Shown here piece by piece: positions 31,205 to 41,884 of a DNA stretch of 64,000 nucleotides. A model generated the notes under the pieces. The model was given only the letters and a program-made list of their open reading frames with translations, was not told where the DNA came from and made no database searches. Both the position numbers and the translations under genes were made by a program. The DNA lies in the NCBI GenBank assembly GCA_001939145.1, contig LSRX01001139.1, forward strand, positions 71,989 to 135,988, written 5' to 3'. The stretch's first letter is position 1. Each line of letters opens with the position of its first letter. The DNA comes from Symbiodinium microadriaticum. Its lineage: Eukaryota > Sar > Dinophyceae > Suessiales > Symbiodiniaceae.

Positions 31205-31783
31205 TCACGCCCCGGGAACTAGAGGAGTTAGCTCTTCATGTCGCGACAAGCTGGAATCATCTTTTGTCTCTTTGATGAGCGCGCAGGATCGGCAGGTCTG
31301 GTCGTAGATGGGTTTGATGGTGGAGGCGACGACCTCGAAATTGTCGTCCGTCTCGAGTATGTCTTCCATTTCTGCCTGGCCCCAGAGCCCCTTGAATAGA
31401 GCACCAAGCAGACCGAAAAAACCAGTGATGAGGGGCAGCTCGCGACAGTTGTCGCCGTGCCCAAGCGCTATAATAAAGAAACCCTCCGAACCAACTATGG
31501 GTCTGGGGGACATGGTGTTCGCCCACGTGGTGCCCGAGTCTGTCTCGGCTTTGAGAATGGGCGTTAAGACCCAGGGAGGGTTTGTAAGAATCTTGATCCG
31601 GTCGGGCCACATCCTCAGCTGCTCCGACACGTTCAAACTTCCAGTGACAGGCTTCTCATTGATGATGAGAATGGTGGCGAGCGCAGGTACCCATTCAAAC
31701 ACATGGTCAGACTGGCACGATCCTGTCCCTTTTGGGAAGGGCTGCTTGCTGGTCGTCCAGGGACTGGCCTGAGTCATAATCAA
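31205..31783 (-). CDS. Unrecognised open frame, exon or element fragment
   Basis: 192 codons with convincing protein composition: DHVFEWVPALATILIINEKP, QLRMWPDRIKILTNPPWVL, FFIIALGHGDN, LPLITGFFGLLGALFKGLW and TIKPIYDQTCRSCALI. The first ATG-like start is doubtful: an overlapping frame just upstream (MADVKYQGPVNIHTMF, about 31833-31786) may be the true amino end after a frameshift or intron. I do not know the family. It lies between element remnants, so it may belong to a retroelement polyprotein. Confidence 0.4.
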   Translation of the reverse strand: MIMTQASPWTTSKQPFPKGTGSCQSDHVFEWVPALATILIINEKPVTGSLNVSEQLRMWPDRIKILTNPPWVLTPILKAETDSGTTWANTMSPRPIVGSEGFFIIALGHGDNCRELPLITGFFGLLGALFKGLWGQAEMEDILETDDNFEVVASTIKPIYDQTCRSCALIKETKDDSSLSRHEELTPLVPGA

Positions 31784-32963
31784 ACATAGTGTGGATGTTC
31801 ACCGGGCCCTGGTACTTGACATCAGCCATGGAGTTTGTCTCTACTGTGGGAGTCTGTGGAGACCCCAGCCGAGGCTGAGGCTTATGGAGGTGTCTAGCAG
31901 AGGGTGTGCCGCAGCAGGGCCTGGGTTACGCCGCAGTTGGGGAGGAGGAGCTTTGGTGGCGTCAGGCCACTTCGAGGGGGGTTTATCGGTGCCACGTTGC
32001 TGGGCGCCGTGGCTGGTAGCGGATGGGGATTGCCAGCCCAGACTCCTGACCCTGCACGTACTTGGCCCGAGACTCTAACTTGATACTGGCATCAGTTTAG
32101 GCAGCAGCAATGATAGACTGCGAGGTCAGAGTCTGTTTTGGTCATCAAGATGACCGGAACGGTGTCCGGAGGCGACCTCACAGACATGGTCGAAAGTGCA
32201 GACAGTACATTTTGGCTGCGGGTAGTCCCAAACAGAGGAGGCATCTGTTGGGCAAAAATGCGTGGTGCCGGATAGTCCCGTAATTTCTGGGCCTGCTTCT
32301 GCATCGGTCTGGTCAAATACCCGTGGATGGCATCAAGCAAGGAATGACTCCGCGATCATGTTGGAGGAGAGCACTATGGACCCGGTTGGTTGCCTCCTCG
32401 CCTCCCATGGAGTGCATGATGGAATTGGCTCTGTCCTTTGCAGGGACTGCTTGGCACCGATACTCCTGGGACTCCTGCTGCAGGGGACCATGACCAGCAT
32501 CTGACGCTCTGGCTCCTTCTCTATTTGTCCTCGTCGCCCCCATCCTCGGAGCCAGACCAAGGGATGCCGAGGCGGCGCAGACCTGAACGATACCGACGAC
32601 TCCTCTCGTGATCATCGACTTTCTGCTTGCATGTCTGGGCGCAGAACTTCTTCTCGACTTCACAAGCCCGGCACTGCTGCATAACAGCATAGAGCTCAGC
32701 AAGCGCCAACTCCACATATGCACCAAGTGCCGGCCCGGCCCTGGCAAACTTGCAAAGAGCTTCTTCGCCGACCCCTCTGGCACTACTTGCCTCAGGTGCC
32801 CGTTTGCTGCTTGCGAATGTGGTGGGTTCCTCTCAGACTTTCCCAGGGGAGGCGAGATTCACAGAGACAGACATGGAGTTTTACATGGAGCTTTGTCGAA
32901 TCCCCTGTGGAGAGTAGTTTATTCAAACAATCTTGACCAATTGGAAAGGTCATTCCCAATAGG
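31784..32963. other. Unassigned, with one Cys-rich open segment
   Basis: On the minus strand about 32810-32521 stays open and reads GVGEEALCKFARAGPALGAY, then LALAELYAVMQQCRACEVEK and CAQTCKQKVDDHERSRRY, ending SGSEDGGDEDK. Its four Cys could bind zinc. It looks like a real exon or gag-type fragment but is not assigned. Nothing else stands out. Confidence 0.35.
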
Positions 32964-33470
32964 TTGGGCCTTTTGCAAGCAAGGCTTTCTACGGAGATGA
33001 GCCATTTGGTGGCTGTGTATGCTGATGTTGGCATCCTGCTAAAGCAGAAGAAGCAGAAGAAGTCTGTCAAGCAAGCGGTGGCAGCTGAGACAGCTGAGAT
33101 GCAGGGTGCTGCTTTGGATGGTTCTGGAGGGTTTTATAGGCCACGTGGCGAGAAATTGGGAAAGTACTGCAGTGCTGCTGTCTCCTTGGTAAGGAGGTGG
33201 CGGTGCTCACAGAAAGAAATTCAAGTGGTTGGAGGTGGACTGGTCTATTTCTGCATGTTTCGCCGGCCGCTCATGTCCAGCCTCAATTCCGTTTGGCATT
33301 ATCCCATCCTTTGAGGAATAAGGGCCCAGAGTCAGAGTTCGTGATATCCCGCCATCGCTGTTGTCCGAGCTGTTGATGTTCCTTGGATTGTTGCCCTGAG
33401 CACACATGGATCTTTGAGCCTCGTCAGCGATGCGTCACTTCTTGGACGTGGTGTGTGCCAGCGTGTATGC
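32964..33470 (+). pseudogene. Retroelement RT thumb to RNase H remnant (DIRS-like)
   Basis: On the plus strand: LVAVYADVGILLKQ, RPRGEKLGKYCSAAVSLVRR and QKEIQVVGGGLVYFCMFRRP, then a stop at 33312. After a frame change VSDAS (33423-33436) may be the first RNase H aspartate. The order and spacing match the end of the reverse transcriptase and start of RNase H in dinoflagellate DIRS-like elements as I know them. YADV replaces the usual YxDN/YxDD box. The copy is truncated upstream and not functional. Confidence 0.5.
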
Positions 33471-33639
33471 TGTTCCGAGAAAGCGGAAAGAATGTGGCCC
33501 AGAGCAGCTTTAGAGGTTAAGTGCCAGAAATGCCAGAGAGATGGGGGTTGTTTGTGTTGGGCTCTTTGATGGCATCAGTTGAGAGTGGCACTTGAGGCTC
33601 TTGGAGCCAAGTGATGCTGCACATTTCGGCTGAAGGCAG

Positions 33640-33962
33640 TCATGAGGCCAAGCTTGTGGTTGCGTCCAACTTTTCAGACGTTGATTGTGGAAGCTGGTCT
33701 TCCGCGCCCTCGTGGCAACCACATCAACTTTGATGAGGTTGAGACAACGGAGGATTCCAGGAGCGATCTGCACATTATGTGCGACCACTTGTGCATGCTT
33801 GAAAAAAACATTTGATTGGTGCGAGGTGCGGTTTATTCAAGAGAGCATTGCAAGTATGGATCGTGAAGTGAAGATCTCTTACACCAAAGCCGCCGATGTC
33901 ATTCCTTATGAGCTGTGCGCCAGCCAGCTGCCCCAGGTCCTCATCTCTCACCATGACACGTG
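33640..33962 (+). pseudogene. Second DNA-methyltransferase-like remnant
   Basis: Plus strand, two frames. One reads INFDEVETTEDSRSDLHIMC (about 33724-33783), the other FDWCEVRFIQESIASMDREV, then IPYELCASQLPQV (about 33810-33945). This fits the methyltransferase domain carried by dinoflagellate DIRS-like elements: a D-x-RS-x-L helix after the catalytic loop, an ESxASMD box in place of ENV, then the segment before the R-R-P-R motif. The PCQ loop is missing, apparently by deletion between DEVETT and EDSRS. A run of seven A near 33801-33807 marks the frame change. It follows the RNase H remnant, as expected for one element. Confidence 0.48.
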
Positions 33963-34258
33963 AACTCTTAACGCGCATGTCTTCCCACCCGCAAAGTCAG
34001 TTGCTCTAACACTCCGCATGGCGCCAGAAGGCAAGGGCTCACAAAGTCCACTTCGCTGCCCGACCGATCGAGTTTGCAAAAACATGTCCCAAAAGGCGTC
34101 GACACGCTCCCTAAGGTAGCAAGATTCTTGACTGCACCTTTGTAGGCAGACCATTGAACATTTGTACATGAATACCACCGTTGCGGCAATTCAAGCTGCA
34201 CACCACAACAAAGAGCCAAACTCCTTTATGATCTGCCTCTGCTCTCATCTGCTCCACA
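33963..34258. other. Spacer, nothing recognised
   Basis: Short frames only, between the plus-strand element remnant and the minus-strand gag-like frame. No repeat or RNA gene was seen. Confidence 0.4.
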
Positions 34259-34954
34259 TCACTGTTGCTGGGTAGGGGCAAGGGGAAAATACAGTATCGC
34301 ACTCTTTCTTGACTTTTTCTCTGCCGTCTCCAGAGGGCTTGTCTGGCAGAAGTTTGAAACCGCATCTCCAAATCCACATCCTCTACCCCGCAAAATCTTC
34401 AAAAGCTCACCGCACAAAAGGACCGAACTGAATGGATAATCCTCCATTACCCTTCCAGGCAGCATTGACGCTGCTTCCTGGATACCGCCCGGAGATCCTC
34501 TGGCAGCATGCTTAAGGGGCTCACTGCCCAACTTGACCAACCCCAACGACTTCACCCTCTGCATGATGATATCCAGTGCTGCCAGGACATCCCGCTGCAA
34601 TAGACGGTCTATGGTATAAGGCAAGATCAATAGCTCTCGCAGCCATGTCCCTCCTAAAAACATGTAGCCGCAATGTAGCCTCAGGTACCTCAACATGACT
34701 GGAGCCAATCCTACGGTCTGATTGCCCTCCAGTCCTTGCGCCAAAAGGCGCTCCACCTCTTCGATAGCGCGCCTCGTCAAAAATCCTGAGACTCGTCTTA
34801 CTAACTGCTTGATCTGAGGGCCTTCTCGGAATGGGTGGCTCGAGTCTTGGGAATTTACCGACCCTTCCGAGCCCCCCGTCTTTCGATTCCGATCTTCCTC
34901 TGCTGACGCGGCATGCGTAGGGGGAAGTGGCTCTGGAGGGACTAATCCGCTCAA
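34259..34954 (-). pseudogene. Retroelement gag-like open frame
   Basis: 231 codons. FLTRRAIEEVERLLAQGLEG and LAPVMLRYLRLHCGYMFLGG are followed by WLRELLILPYTIDRLLQRDV and LAALDIIMQRVKSLGLVKLG. A helix with LRELxxL, then ID-x-LL, then ALD-x-x-x-QR-x-KSL is the signature of the gag-like region ahead of reverse transcriptase in dinoflagellate elements as I know them. Upstream (35330-35000) another open piece (LGGAGKTRWFYDCNGRLAKV) may belong to it. No downstream pol is attached on this strand, so it is a fragment. Confidence 0.45.
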
Positions 34955-36417
34955 AGCATCTCCCGCTTTGGAAAGATTCGATAGCTATTTCTCTAGCTCT
35001 CCCTGGTTGCTCTCTCGAGGTATCGACACGACATTGCCGTATAAGCTATTCGAGACTGGAGCTTTGGGACAGTTTGCAGGGCAGAGGTGAACAACAGCAA
35101 TTTGTGGGGGATATCCTGTCTGTACCAAGCCCTCTGCCCACTTCAGCATGTCTTGGTTGTCTAGCGATTGGCAGAGCTTGGCCCTTGGCAACCTTGGCCA
35201 ACCGGCCGTTGCAGTCGTAGAACCACCTAGTCTTACCCGCACCTCCCAAGGTAGGAGCGGGGTTCGACGACGGGACTCCGAACGAAAAGCTCCTGGCCTT
35301 TTGAGAACTCCCGTTCGAGACATAAACCACTCAACACCGATGCGCCAAATCTCTGTTGTTTCACTGCCGTCCTCAGCTGAGTTCGTCTTCGTCCTCGTTG
35401 AGAACTCTTCAGGTTCGATGCTCGGTCAGTGCCGCGAATGGTCCAAGCGACAGCGCGTGTCTTGCCAGATCGCCCGCTGAACTCCTTTATTGGCCTTTCG
35501 CGTCTTCGAGCGAGAGCCTGACCCTACCGCCTCTTGCCTTTCAGAATTGACACCTTGAAAACTACCCTGCCTCCAATGACAAGCTCCCAAGCTAAGAAAA
35601 CCCTGATCATGCCCCTCTCTCCGGTCAAAGGATCTCTTCAAAGGCTTGTGAAGGAGATCTTGCAAAACATGCATCAGACGAATGCCGAATGCCCTGGGTT
35701 GTGGGGATGGCCTTGGGCAGCTTCACGCCTCTGTCAATGCCCACGTCACCAAGTCCTCATGGATGCGTCCCTTTCGCACCTCAATCCACACCTTTTGATG
35801 CACTGTCATGTTCTCGAGCTCCTTACGTGCAGCTGCAATCCAATCCTCCCGCTTCTCCTGCTCAACCATTGTTGCCTCCTCGCCAAAGCACGGTACCTGA
35901 TATCCGCTTGGCTCGGACTTACTTTGCCTTGGCCATCTTCTCAGGATAGCATGCCTTTGAAGACTTCCCACACACGGTGCAGGACTACCCTTAATTAAGC
36001 CAATTCAACTTATGCGCTTTAGAGGGATCATCAGGCTCTGCATCCAGAGGTGGAGCTGATGCAGCTGGGACTTCTTCTTCGCCCGGGATTGCAGACAAAA
36101 AACCCAATGCACAAAACGAACGAACTCTCCAACCTGATCGTCCTCTGCCATGTCACTCTGACTGCCAACATAGAGACTTCGAGTGCATTGCACGCTTAAG
36201 GTTATCTTCCGAGTTCACTGGTCCATCCGATCTCTCTTCAAGCGTCAAGATGTTTACGTCACCATCCCTATCTTCTGACGGCAAGTCTGCGAACGCAACA
36301 TCCCCAATAGTTGATGTCCAAACTGATTCCCGCCTGTCGTAAAGGACTGCTTCCAGCGTGCCCGCTTCTTGTTGTCAAGCATAGGAGGTCTCGCTCGCAT
36401 GATTACAGTATTATCCT

Positions 36418-36419
36418 GG

Positions 36420-36509
<90 letters not shown>
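36418..36509. repeat. CTG/CAG triplet repeat, about 30 units
   Basis: CTG repeats on the plus strand with a single CTC interruption near 36477. On the minus strand they would encode polyglutamine inside a 115-codon frame (36601-36254), which lies in the decayed copia-like region. Repeat instability is likely; a functional protein is not. Confidence 0.9.
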
Positions 36510-36870
36510 AAGACCCAATTCCCTCCAACTGTTGCGTTTAGGCCCCACCGTGATAAGTTCAATGCTAAGGGTTCTGATGTAGGGGAGAGATTTGGGTGCA
36601 TAATGCATCACTGAAAGATGATCCTACAGCAGTTTGGCGCGTAGCTTTTCCTGGAAAGCCGTCGATTCCCGGACGATTGATGAGGATCAGTGGAACCAGT
36701 TGCACAATTCAATCCGCATGACTTACATGGCACCGAGCCCTAGCGAGAGGTTCAGGGTCAGGTTCAGGGGTGAGTCATCGAGGAGTGCAGAAGTCAAGCC
36801 CATCACTGTCGAACCAGGTTAGGATAAGGTTCCGTTACCCGAGGTTAAACTACGAGGGAGTGATTGAAAT

Positions 36871-36925
36871 TGATGATGATGATGATGATGATGGTGAGGG
36901 TGAGGGTGAGGATGATGAGTTTGAT
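36871..36925 (+). repeat. GAT and GAG/GGT short repeats
   Basis: GAT repeats (36871-36893) followed by GGTGAG repeats. They give a run of Asp then Gly-Glu in a short plus-strand frame (36770-36967) that otherwise reads VRIRFRYPRLNYEGVIEID and may belong to the plus-strand retroelement fragment next to it. Confidence 0.6.
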
Positions 36926-37119
36926 TGTCGGTATGAAGTGATTTGGGTGAACTCCTGGATACCATAGGTTCAGGGATTTAGGGCTTGATAATGAAGTTCC
37001 AATGGCTGCGGCACCCACTGTGGCCTTTTGCTTCAGTCAGACGTGGAGCTGAGCTTGCTCAAGCAAATGCTGAAGGGGCAGAAGGGCTTTTTGTGATCCA
37101 GATTGCACTGACTGAATCC

Positions 37120-37382
37120 ATTTTGGCGACTTCGCCCAGATGAAGTGGCCAAGGGGACCTTAGCCATTGATGTGTCAGGACCGCATACAACAGCTACGAA
37201 CGGCGCGAGGTACGCTTTGGCTGGTACTTTAACTCTTGAGTCAGGGAGAAGTCTGCCTTATGTGGAGCTTCTTGCTAATCGAAGGCATCTCGGAATCTTG
37301 ATGGCCACGATGAGGGTCATGGCTAGGATTACTTCTGTGGCCGATGGGAATAATGCCCTGAATTCTGGGCGGACCAGTTTTT
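37120..37382 (+). pseudogene. Copia-like integrase core fragment, plus strand
   Basis: The frame reads KGTLAIDVSGPH, then ATNGARYALAGTLTL and GRSLPYVELLANRR. The first catalytic Asp of the DDE integrase sits in AIDVSGP. This is the usual opening of dinoflagellate copia-like integrase cores. The match fades after about 37330 and is cut where the minus-strand integrase fragment begins. Confidence 0.6.
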
Positions 37383-37706
37383 TTATTCTCTTGAGCGGCT
37401 GGGCTTATGGGTTACCAAGACTGTTCTCCGTTGAATCGTCGTGTGCCAAGTACACCGCTGACACCGTTCTGTCACCGAAGGCTTCAGGCTGCTGACGCTT
37501 GACACCAACCCAACCCCCAGGTTTCGGGGTTCCACCTGGAACCTTGATGCCAAGAACCTTAGCACGCCTCTTTGAAAGGCTGCTTCCTGTAAGGCATAGG
37601 ACCACAGTTTTGGACTGAGCTTACCATGCAGCATGGATTTTGCCGCTGAATCAAAGCGATGTTCAGGATGTTGTTGCCTGACAAACTGGGTGAGCAAGTG
37701 TGTCAA
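37383..37706 (-). pseudogene. Copia-like integrase carboxy-terminal fragment, minus strand
   Basis: Two overlapping frames: DSAAKSMLHGKLSPKLWSYA, then QEAAFQRGVLRFL, and in another frame KVLGIKVPGGTPKPGG, then FGDRTVSAVYLAHDDSTEN. This is the region after the catalytic Glu (a helix ending K-W/L-W-x-x-A) and the beta-rich end of copia integrases. The frameshift lies near 37560-37605. Confidence 0.52.
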
Positions 37707-37992
37707 CGTGACCTGTCAAGTCAGTGACCCCTCCATGAGGTCCATGCTGATACTTGCCAAACGTCCAAACTGACACCTTCTTATCCCCATAATCCTCTGA
37801 CTCCTGCACCGATTGCATCTGCGCAGGTCTGTTCCCTCAAGAATGCGAAGTCTTTTGCTGTAATTCCGCTCTTCGCTGCCATTTGCCTGGCTTGCTCCTC
37901 CTGAAGCTGATATCAGCATAGGGCCACTTCAACTTCGATCCCACACGAACTTGAACCCAGCTCTAACAAGTTTGGCGAGCCCGGTGTTCCAA

Positions 37993-38226
37993 TCACGGCC
38001 CTCCATATGCAAATTTCCCCAACCGATCGAGATACTTGTTGCGGTCACTAAAGTTCATACCCAGATCCAAAGGCCTACAAGCCTCATTTGCCCCAGCATC
38101 CAAAAGAACCCACTCTGGAACCACACCCTGCTCATCACTCACACTTGATGTCATCTTGGCCACTGTTGGTGGCCCTGCTTGGCAAACGGACTCAGGACCT
38201 GATGTCACCAGTCGGTTGCCATGCAT
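37993..38226 (-). pseudogene. Copia-like aspartic protease remnant
   Basis: WVLLDAGANEACRPLDLGM fits the active-site turn of a retroelement protease, normally L-L/V-D-S-G-A-T/S. Here it is D-A-G, with Asp kept and Ser replaced by Ala. It lies directly after the zinc-finger frame in element order. The flanks are broken. Confidence 0.5.
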
Positions 38227-38309
38227 CGCGATGATGGTTGATACGAGTCATATGCACCGAAGGTGTTTTCATCCACACCCAAAGCTTGTTTGCAGCCGCC
38301 TTCGATGTC

Positions 38310-38561
38310 TTAGCCTTGGCATTGGGATTGGTTTTCGCGCAGGTTGCAAAGTCGCCTTGGCCTGATTGACCTTGCCTCCCCTTCCTTCTCCTTTCGTTTA
38401 TCCTTTCCCTTTCCTGAACCCTTAGGCTCATCTCTACCTTTACCTCCTCTCTCGTCGTGTGCAAATTCGCAATCCTTTCCTTTCTTGCATCCCTCTGCTG
38501 TGACTTCCTCCGTTTGGTTGTGTTTGCTGTTGCTGTTGCGACCATGGAATCTACTGCACAA
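38310..38561 (-). pseudogene. Gag carboxy end with CCCH zinc finger and Lys/Gly tail
   Basis: EGCKKGKDCEFAHDERGGKG is followed by a tail of Gly, Lys and Arg. C-x5-C-x3-H is three quarters of a CCCH finger; the first Cys is not seen. The same finger and basic tail occur in the better copy at 54.1 kb. It would bind element RNA. Plus-strand CT tracts ending CAG (38590-38680) interrupt the sequence upstream. Confidence 0.5.
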
Positions 38562-38711
38562 CTACCTTTCATCTGCTCGTCGGCTGCAAGGTCCATGCTC
38601 TCTCTCTCTTGTCTCTTTCTTTCGCCAGGGCTGTGGGCAGAGGTTGCCCTCTCTCTCTCTCTCGCTCTCTCTCCCTCTCTTTGTAACATCTCCAAAACCT
38701 GGCTAACTCTT

Positions 38712-39817
38712 CTAGCAGTGAGACGTGTATATACATGTAGCAGGGTCCAAACGCAGAATACTAAGGCGCATTTGCAATGATCCATTTCGCCGCTCCACGT
38801 TCCGGGCAATGGCCAATGCGGCCCGAAGACCCTCAGGTGGCGCAAGTTCTGGAAGCTTCAACTGATACCGTCGCAGAATCTTAGCCTTCGCCATCTCCTG
38901 AAAGTTGTTCGCGATTGTGCGGTAGCTCAAGAATTTCTGAAGGCTCGTTATCTCCTCAGACCCTCTGGCGGTAGCCTCGTCAAGACTGCCAAACATAGCG
39001 CAAGAGCAGTAATGCTACATCACAGCTCTTGACAATAAGTGCCTTAGCTTTCACACGTGATGCTAGCTGCTCATCATAAAGGATCTTGCCCTATCCCAGC
39101 ATCCATCGACAAACATACCAAAATCCCGTCATACCCCACGGCATATCGTCCGCATCTGCGCCCGCCACGAATGGAAAGTCATCCCAGCTTCTCACGGGGC
39201 TGTACCTTTTGCTATATGCAGTGTTGGCACATCCTTAAGAAGCTTCCACCGTAGGTCATGGACTCCACCTTTCATGATGACGCATCCCCAGACATAGCCT
39301 CTTCACTACGAGTGACACACACGTCCAAAGCTGCCTCAACCTCCTTTGCTTCCGTTGTTGGTATTGCTTCACACCCCACTGACACAGATTGTACTAGGCC
39401 GATTGGTGCACTGTGGCCTGATACGTCCCATGAATGAGATGGTTCATCGTCATGTCAGCTCTGCTCACGGCTCACGAACGTGCTCCGGTATAGGGAGGGG
39501 CGGTTGCTCCCCCAGTCCAGGGGGACCGCTACCTAGGGCCCACCAAGGATCTTCGTACCCACACTTTCCACAAACTGACCGCTCGGACCAGGAGACGTCT
39601 GAAAGATTTGAGGTCGTCTTGCGAAGAATGACGTTGCCTGCAATCGGCCCTCTAACGCTTCCCATCTTCTCTCAAGATCACGTCTAGCTGACGCTTCCTG
39701 AATCAACTTGAAGTCTAAGGCGTCGAACTGGCTCTGTTCTGTAGACAAAAGAGTCGCTGCATCACGCCTTCTGATTCCCTCCAACTTAGCCTTACATGCC
39801 GCTACATCCGCCTGCAA
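38712..39817 (-). pseudogene. Gag-like helical fragments of the copia-like element
   Basis: 38996-38760 reads KFLSYRTIANNFQEMAKAKI, then LPELAPPEGLRAALAIARN; 39817-39620 reads CKAKLEGIRRRDAATLLSTE and ASARRDLERRWEALEGRL, a coiled coil. They precede the zinc finger and fit gag, but no diagnostic motif is present. About 39.0-39.5 kb between them is unassigned. Confidence 0.35.
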
Positions 39818-40184
39818 AGCCCCTACTGCCTACGGCTTCCTGCAGAAGCAAAAGAATTTGCTTCGCCGACCCCAACTCTCATCATCCGCTGAACTTGGTC
39901 TACAATGTCTTGTGCCTGCGAGGCAGTTTCACGAAGAGGTGCTTGTTGAATTTCATCATTTGATGCGTATGTTTTGCATCGACCATCTTGCTGATGTTAA
40001 AGCTGCTGTAACATACGCATCAAGCTATCATGTCGCTGGTGCAACTGTGGGGATCTGCCGTGGCAGTGTGTATTTGCGCGGTGTGTATTTGCTGCGAAAC
40101 CAATACTTTTCCTCATGTTTTTAATGCTATTACTAGCTGACTATGTTGACACCGCCACGACATACTAGACTCTAGACTTATGTT
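39818..40184. other. Spacer, nothing recognised
   Basis: Short frames only. The word TTGATGCGTATG and its complement CATACGCATCAA (39959-39970 and 40012-40023) form a small inverted repeat. Confidence 0.35.
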
Positions 40185-40570
40185 CCTGTCCCTTTATTTC
40201 CGTCCCCAATGTCCCCCTTGTACCCTTGTCCCCTCTTGTCCTCGTGTTCCCCTTGTCCCTATTTTCTGGTTCTTTTTGTCTCCTTTGTTCCCCTGTCCCC
40301 TTCGTCTCCCTTGACCCGCTTATCAACTTTGCGCTTCTGTCTCCTCAGTTCCCTTGTCCCCTTCGTTCATTCTGTTCCCTTGATCCCCCCTTGTCACCCT
40401 TGCCCTCCTTTGTCCCCTCAGTCCGGCTTGTTCCCTGTGTCAGTCTTTGTATCTTTTATCCCTTTTGTTCCCCTGCTGGTCCTTGTCCCTTCGGTACCTT
40501 ATTTCCCTTGGTCTCAATTACTCTCTCTTCCGCCTCTGGGTTTCACTGTCTCTTCTGTCTGTCTGCACGA
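40185..40570 (+). repeat. Pyrimidine-rich degenerate repeat, CCTTGTCCCC type
   Basis: Nearly pure pyrimidine tract with many variants of CCCTTGTCCCC, CCTTCGTCTCCC and TTTGTTCCCC at irregular spacing of about 9-12 bases. The long plus-strand frames across it, rich in Ser, Pro, Leu and Phe, come from the composition and are not genes. Confidence 0.75.
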
Positions 40571-41591
40571 GTGTGGCTTTCTACATTAGCACATGCAACA
40601 TTAGTGGACATGTTCATACATCCAGAGTTTGCAGTCACGGCAAGCTTGCGATGCAGACGCTGCATAATGCTACGAATGATTCTTCCACACACTGTGCGGA
40701 ACATCCATCATTGTATGCGCTCAGCTCGGCCTCGTCCAACACAAGACCCGAGGCGGACAATGGGATTCGGCAAAAACCTACTTCCCAAGACTGCTGGCGC
40801 TCGCGACTGCGCTGGTCTCCAAGGGCCAAGGGAGGCCCAACACTGACGATGCCAGGATATGTTGTGTCCTTTCGAGGACCAACGCGATCCATGGCAGTAC
40901 TGTGCCAGTACCTCTTCTTAGAAACGCACGCTGCAGCTTCTGCTTTCTCAGCCCTAGAAGCCTTCGCCGCTGTGGACTTGGTGCTTTCCAAGCGCAGTCT
41001 TTCCACGCGAACGCGTTCTAACTGACCAAACTTTGCTTCTGTCCTATGCCTTTCAACTCATAAGTTGTTGAACTGGTCGTCGTCGTTGTCGCGCTCGGCT
41101 TCAACTTCTAATCGGGAGCTGTAAGCTTCTTCTTTGGAGCCTGCTGGGTGGACTTGATAGGCCACTGATGTAGCTTATGGGCGCATTCACAACGGTCTGC
41201 CCCCCATTTTCCGCATCGGCGGCACTTTGAACGCGCCATGCGGTATGCAACGCGAGAGGTAGGAAAGAATACAAAACTAACACTATGCAACTGCGGACAG
41301 ACACATGTGGTATTCTCGGAGTTCTGGACGTAAAGCATTAACGTAAACTTACATTAAAAGATGCCAAGCACTACCAGCGTTGCAGCTGAGTCCAATGCCT
41401 CAAACACAGTATAGCTGAATAAGCCTCGGTTTGTTCAAGGAATTCCTTGACCCTAGGTTCCGTATTTCATTCATATGAACCTCTTCCCCAATAAACTACG
41501 ATTCAAATGGGGCTCTCAAATCTTTGGCTGGGGCGGGCCAACAAAGAAATTCTATAGGCGAGTTATAGGCGTGCCTTTTTGTGTTTTCTTG
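40571..41591. other. Unassigned, one Ala/Lys/Glu-rich open segment
   Basis: Minus strand about 41023-40700 is open: VERLRLESTKSTAAKASRAE, then KRYWHSTAMDRVGPRKDTTY. It could be part of a retroelement gag or a host exon. 41100-41340 (minus) has a Cys-rich piece, RMARSKCRRCGKWGADRCEC, like a small zinc knuckle. No firm assignment. Confidence 0.35.
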
Positions 41592-41604
41592 CCCCCCCCC
41601 CCCC
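41592..41604 (+). repeat. C13 homopolymer
   Basis: Thirteen C in a row, mirroring the G13 run at 18026-18038. Long G/C runs are hard to sequence, so the exact length may be uncertain. Confidence 0.9.
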
Positions 41605-41674
41605 GGCGCATCATTTAGAGTAGGAGCTTGGCGTTAGGTGTTTTATGAACGCAGACTATGGAGTCTCACTGACT

Positions 41675-41729
41675 GAGCCTAGTACTAGCACTAGTACTAG
41701 TACTAGCACTAGTACTAGTTTTAGCAGTT

Positions 41730-41816
<87 letters not shown>

Positions 41817-41860
41817 AGTAGTGGTAGTCGTGGTAGTCGTGGTAGTAGTAGTAGTGGTAA
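41675..41860 (+). repeat. ACTAGT-type and GTA triplet repeats
   Basis: 41680-41718 consists of the self-complementary ACTAGTACTAGC unit. 41735-41816 is uninterrupted GTA/GTAGTA, then GTGGTAGTC variants to 41860. It is related to the repeat at 1-332. Confidence 0.92.
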
Positions 41861-41884
41861 ACTAGAGTACGATTTGCCGTGACC

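Larger units (their letters stand above)
35723..39817 (-). mobile_element. Decayed copia-like element, with inverted foreign fragment
   Basis: Minus-strand order: gag-like helices (39817-38712), CCCH zinc finger (38561-38310), protease remnant (38226-37993), integrase end (37706-37383), then a CAG-repeat stretch and a segment REDWIAAARKELENMTVHQK (about 35870-35810) that resembles the start of a copia reverse transcriptase. A plus-strand integrase piece (36.9-37.38 kb) butts against the minus-strand one, so two copies have been joined head to head. All frames are broken. Confidence 0.55.

Noticed and set aside
40209..41025. Long plus-strand Ser/Pro/Leu/Phe-rich frames resembling membrane proteins
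   Set aside because: They arise from the pyrimidine-rich CCTTGTCCCC repeat.
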